Below, piece by piece: positions 61,455 to 64,000 of a DNA stretch of 64,000 bases; positions within the stretch are counted from its first letter, which is position 1, and the number at the start of each line of letters is the position of its first letter. Position numbers and translations under genes: made by a program. Below the pieces are notes generated by a model that had not been told where the DNA came from, searched no databases, and worked only from the letters and a program-made list of their open reading frames with translations. Source of the stretch: Falsirhodobacter flavus (GTDB taxonomy: Bacteria; Pseudomonadota; Alphaproteobacteria; Rhodobacterales; Rhodobacteraceae); NCBI GenBank assembly GCA_029846755.1, contig JARWBI010000006.1, forward strand, positions 1-64,000, in the 5' to 3' direction.

Positions 61455-62420
61455 ATGACAGAAACCGCCACAATCTATCGCACGCTTTCCTGCCCGCATG
61501 GGATGAAGGCGAAACACCTTCTGCGCCGCAAAGGCTATCACGTCGAGGACCGCCACCTGACCGCCCGCCCGCAGGTGGACGCGTTCAAGGCCGAACATGG
61601 CGTTGCGACCGTGCCGCAGGTCTTCATCGGTGGGGCGCGGATCGGCGGCAATGACGATCTGCGCCGCCATTTCGGCCTGCGCCCGGCGAACCGCTATCGT
61701 CCGGTGACCGCCCTGTTCGCGATGACGGCGCTGATGGCGCTTGCCGCCAGCCATGCCGCCTTCGGCAGCGCGCTGACGATACGCACCGCCGAATGGTTCG
61801 TCGCTTTCAGCATGGTGGCGCTGGCGCTGCTGAAGCTCCAGAACCTCGACGGCTTCGCGACGATGTTTCTGAATTACGACCTGCTGGCGCGCAGGTGGGT
61901 GCCTTACGCCTATGTCTATCCCTTTGCCGAAGGGCTCGCCGGGGTGTTGATGATCGCCGGGGTGCTGACGTGGCTGTCGGCCCCGCTGGCGCTGTTCATC
62001 GGCATGATCGGCGCGGTATCGGTGCTGAAGGCGGTCTATATCGACCGGCGCGATCTGAAATGCGCCTGCGTCGGCGGGTCCAGCACCGTGCCGCTCGGGT
62101 TCCTGTCCCTGACCGAGAACGTGATGATGGTGGCGATGGCCGTCTGGATGCTCGCGTCGCCCGCGATGGCCCAGCACGCGCATCACGACACGATGCAGGG
62201 CTACATGACCCCGATGGACGACATGATGACGGCGATGGGCGGCATTCCTTCGACCGGAGACGCCGATGCGGATTTTCTGGCAATGATGATTCCGCACCAC
62301 CAGTCGGCCATAGACATGGCTCGCGTGCTGCTGGGACAAGGCGACGATCCCGAAACCCGCGCCTTGGCGCAGGAATCCGAGATCGCGCGGATGCAGGCGA
62401 TGCTGGACCGCCTGCGCTGA
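61455..62420 (+). CDS. Glutaredoxin-MauE/DoxX-DUF305 three-domain membrane protein
   Basis: 321 aa. Residues 1-75 are a glutaredoxin-like domain ([19 protein letters not shown] with one Cys in CPHG, and cis-Pro in [15 protein letters not shown]). Residues about 85-235 hold four helices of the MauE/DoxX redox-membrane family with [18 protein letters not shown]. The end (about 236-321) is a DUF305 domain rich in Met and His ([29 protein letters not shown]), often metal-binding and periplasmic. It lies under a MerR-type promoter, so it is probably a metal- or thiol-stress response protein. Confidence 0.88.
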   Translation: MTETATIYRTLSCPHGMKAKHLLRRKGYHVEDRHLTARPQVDAFKAEHGVATVPQVFIGGARIGGNDDLRRHFGLRPANRYRPVTALFAMTALMALAASHAAFGSALTIRTAEWFVAFSMVALALLKLQNLDGFATMFLNYDLLARRWVPYAYVYPFAEGLAGVLMIAGVLTWLSAPLALFIGMIGAVSVLKAVYIDRRDLKCACVGGSSTVPLGFLSLTENVMMVAMAVWMLASPAMAQHAHHDTMQGYMTPMDDMMTAMGGIPSTGDADADFLAMMIPHHQSAIDMARVLLGQGDDPETRALAQESEIARMQAMLDRLR

Positions 62421-62585
62421 TCACTGCGGCAGCGCGCCGCAAAAGCCCCCGACCGCCGCCGTGCCGGAGCCGAGCGCCAGCATCGGCGGCGCGCGGTAGG
62501 GGTTAAGGTCCGCCGTCGCGTGGTCGAACAGAAGCAGCAGTCCAAGCAGTGCGAGCGCCAAGGGGGTGGTGGTGCGGCGCGTCAT
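62421..62585 (-). CDS. Small membrane protein of the thiosulfate-uptake operon
   Basis: 54 aa. One hydrophobic helix (LALALLGLLLLF) is followed by a short outside-facing segment with a second apolar stretch (MLALGSGTAAVGGFCGALPQ). It begins at an ATGA overlap with the YeeE gene, the third gene in the rhodanese-YeeE set, so it is likely translated with it. No family recognised. Confidence 0.6.
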   Translation of the reverse strand: MTRRTTTPLALALLGLLLLFDHATADLNPYRAPPMLALGSGTAAVGGFCGALPQ

Positions 62586-63664
62586 GCCCGACCCTCCAGC
62601 CCCAGCAGGGGCCGCAGCCGCACCCCGACGAACGACCCCGCGAACCCGGCGGCGAACCAGACCCAGCCATGCAGGCTTCCGGTCGAGATGCCGGAGAAGA
62701 ACGCCCCCACATTGCAGCCGAACGCAAGCCGCGCGGAATAGCCCAGCACCAGCCCCGCAACTGCCGTCGCGATCCAGGCCCGCGGCGGCAGCTTCGGCAA
62801 AGGCTGGTCCAGCCCCCGCCAGCTTGCGATCAGGAACGCCCCGCCGATCAGGCCAAGGTTGGTCAGCGTGGTCACATCGGTCAGGATGCTTGCCTCCAGC
62901 CGCGCAGCATTGCCCGGCGCGGCCCAGAAGGCCGACCCCGACAGGTCCGCCCCAAGCGCAACCGCGCTCTTCGCCGCCCAAAGCCCGAGGCCATAGACGA
63001 CGCCCCAGGGCTGCCCCGACACGACAAGGTTCCCCACCGCCAGCGCCGCGACCAAAGCCGCCGCCAGCACCAGCCGCCCCGGCACCCTCCGCGTTCCCGG
63101 CGCAGCCAGCGCCAGCAGGACAACCGCCACCGCCGCCAGAAGGCCCAGCGTCAGCATCAGCCCACCCGTCCCCTCCAGCACCAGAACCGGCAGGGCGCCC
63201 AGCCCCGTCCACCACATCAGATGATAGGCCCCCGCAAAGCTGCCGATGGCAAAAAAGGGCAGCGCCAGCAGGCCGATCGGATTGCCGCTTCCGGCATTGA
63301 CCAGCGTGCCCGACCCGCAGCCCAAGACCACCTGCATCGCCGCGCCGAAGACGAAGGCACCGCCCGCCATGGCCCAGCCGATGGGGGCCGCCGCGCCACC
63401 CAGTTCGCCCGGATGGGCGGCGATCAGCGGAAAGGCCGCCAGCGCCACCAGCCCGATCGCCAGAAGCTGCGCGAGGATCCCCGCCGGATCGCGGCGCAGG
63501 ATCATCGCGCGCCACGGCCCGGCAAAGCCGAAACGCAGCCCCTCCAGCACCATGCCGAAACCGAGGCCGATGGCGAGCAGCAACCCGAACCGCGCGCCCG
63601 CGAACAGCGCGACGGCCAGCACCGCCGCCAGCGCGCCCGCGATCAAAGCCGGACGAGCAAGCAT
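62582..63664 (-). CDS. YeeE/YedE-family thiosulfate-type permease (TsuA-like)
   Basis: 360 aa, about nine helices in two repeats. Conserved cysteine motifs MQVVLGCGSGTLVNAGSGNPIGL in the first half and RLAFGCNVGAFFSGISTGSLHG in the second are the thiosulfate relay of TsuA. It imports thiosulfate or related sulfur species into the cytoplasm. It starts at an ATGA overlap with a rhodanese-type gene, which would process the imported sulfur, and overlaps a 54-aa gene at its end. Confidence 0.9.
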   Translation of the reverse strand: MLARPALIAGALAAVLAVALFAGARFGLLLAIGLGFGMVLEGLRFGFAGPWRAMILRRDPAGILAQLLAIGLVALAAFPLIAAHPGELGGAAAPIGWAMAGGAFVFGAAMQVVLGCGSGTLVNAGSGNPIGLLALPFFAIGSFAGAYHLMWWTGLGALPVLVLEGTGGLMLTLGLLAAVAVVLLALAAPGTRRVPGRLVLAAALVAALAVGNLVVSGQPWGVVYGLGLWAAKSAVALGADLSGSAFWAAPGNAARLEASILTDVTTLTNLGLIGGAFLIASWRGLDQPLPKLPPRAWIATAVAGLVLGYSARLAFGCNVGAFFSGISTGSLHGWVWFAAGFAGSFVGVRLRPLLGLEGRA

Positions 63665-64000
63665 CAATTCCCCCGGATCTGGTTCACGAGGTTCTGAAAC
63701 AGCCCCGGCGTGTTCGCCATCTCGTTGCCCTGCTGCGACCAACCGACGACGGATTCCGGGTAAAGCTTCACATTGGGCACCCCGGCCAGTTCCGACAGCG
63801 CGAACCACTCGGTCGCGGCCCAATGGCCGGTGTTGCAGAAGGCCACGACCTCCCCGCCGTCCTTCAGGCCAAGACCGTCGGCGACGCGGGCGGCACCGGC
63901 GGCGTCCAGAACCTCGGTCGGGCCACTGAACCAGACGGAGTGTTCGACGCTTTCGGCCCCCGGCAGGGTGCCGGGCTTCGTCGCCGCAGGGTGCGACTGC
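63664..64000 (-). CDS. Rhodanese-like sulfurtransferase, C-terminal part (cut by window edge)
   Basis: About 111 C-terminal residues are visible; the start lies beyond the right edge. VAFCNTGHWAATEWFALSEL holds the catalytic Cys of the rhodanese loop (CNTGHWA), and VKLYPESVVGWSQQGNEM is typical of two-domain thiosulfate sulfurtransferases of SoxYZ- or YnjE-like type. It ends in the ATG of the YeeE gene (ATGA overlap). A shorter frame that begins at 63846 is an internal Met. Confidence 0.85.
   Translation of the reverse strand, partial: QSHPAATKPGTLPGAESVEHSVWFSGPTEVLDAAGAARVADGLGLKDGGEVVAFCNTGHWAATEWFALSELAGVPNVKLYPESVVGWSQQGNEMANTPGLFQNLVNQIRGN

Noticed and set aside
1-64000. CRISPR arrays, tRNA or rRNA genes, integrase or phage genes
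   Set aside because: No regularly spaced repeats, cloverleaf with CCA-type ends, rRNA core sequence or integrase motif was seen by eye.

Overview
The window is GC-rich, densely coded DNA from an alphaproteobacterial chromosome or large replicon, most likely Rhodobacterales (Paracoccaceae or Rhodobacteraceae). The basis is the gene content: two proteins with VPLPA-type C-terminal sorting tails, a DUF982-like protein, many TRAP, TTT and ABC uptake systems, and a bifunctional PutA lacking its own DNA-binding domain next to an Lrp-type regulator. Genus is not resolvable here. I found no tRNA, rRNA, CRISPR array, prophage or replication origin.

Layout. 1-6.5 kb: malonate use, with a MatC-type carrier (cut by the left edge) and a GntR regulator divergent from an mdcACDEGBH malonate decarboxylase operon. 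6.7-10.6 kb: a secreted TIM-barrel protein with a VPLPA sorting tail, then a DctPQM TRAP importer. 10.6-16.6 kb: cell-wall enzymes (lytic transglycosylase, SleB-like hydrolase), a second VPLPA protein, a TPP riboswitch with tenA, a GT61 glycosyltransferase, a nuclease and a ParDE toxin-antitoxin pair. 16.6-20.3 kb: a cobalamin riboswitch with a BtuFCD-type importer, then a TRIC/UPF0126 membrane protein. 20.3-23.3 kb: an acetolactate-synthase-like ThDP enzyme and a graveyard of two decayed insertion sequences. 23.3-29.7 kb: putA with a divergent Lrp regulator and an HWE sensor kinase. 29.8-35.2 kb: GlgE and a TreS-maltokinase fusion (maltose-1-phosphate and trehalose metabolism). 35.3-39.4 kb: a TctCBA importer with a LacI regulator. 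39.4-46.3 kb: an SDR, a small protein, and an ABC importer with a THI5/NMT1-like binding protein bracketed by two paralogues of 5-formyltetrahydrofolate cycloligase, under a divergent RpiR regulator.

46.2-51.3 kb holds the most unusual locus: a short LuxR-type regulator divergent from five tiny genes. Four encode peptides with double-glycine-type leaders (one extremely proline-rich, one short and proline-rich, two glycine-rich class II microcin-like) and one encodes a leaderless relative. An HlyD-type adaptor and a C39-peptidase ABC exporter follow. This looks like a complete multi-peptide bacteriocin production and export locus, apart from an outer-membrane channel.

51.8-64 kb: a UDG-like protein, small DUF982 and HNH proteins, a citrate-type module (CitMHS carrier, solitary TctC-like binding protein, TctDE-like two-component system), a LysR gene with aspA, an NmrA/HxlR pair, a MerR regulator with a textbook 20-bp-spaced promoter driving a glutaredoxin-MauE-DUF305 fusion, and a thiosulfate-uptake module (rhodanese, YeeE/TsuA, small protein) cut by the right edge.

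Genes are tightly packed. ATGA or GTGA stop-start overlaps mark the mdc, btu, glgE-treS, bacteriocin-export and thiosulfate operons. Functions come from family recognition by eye; no database search was run.
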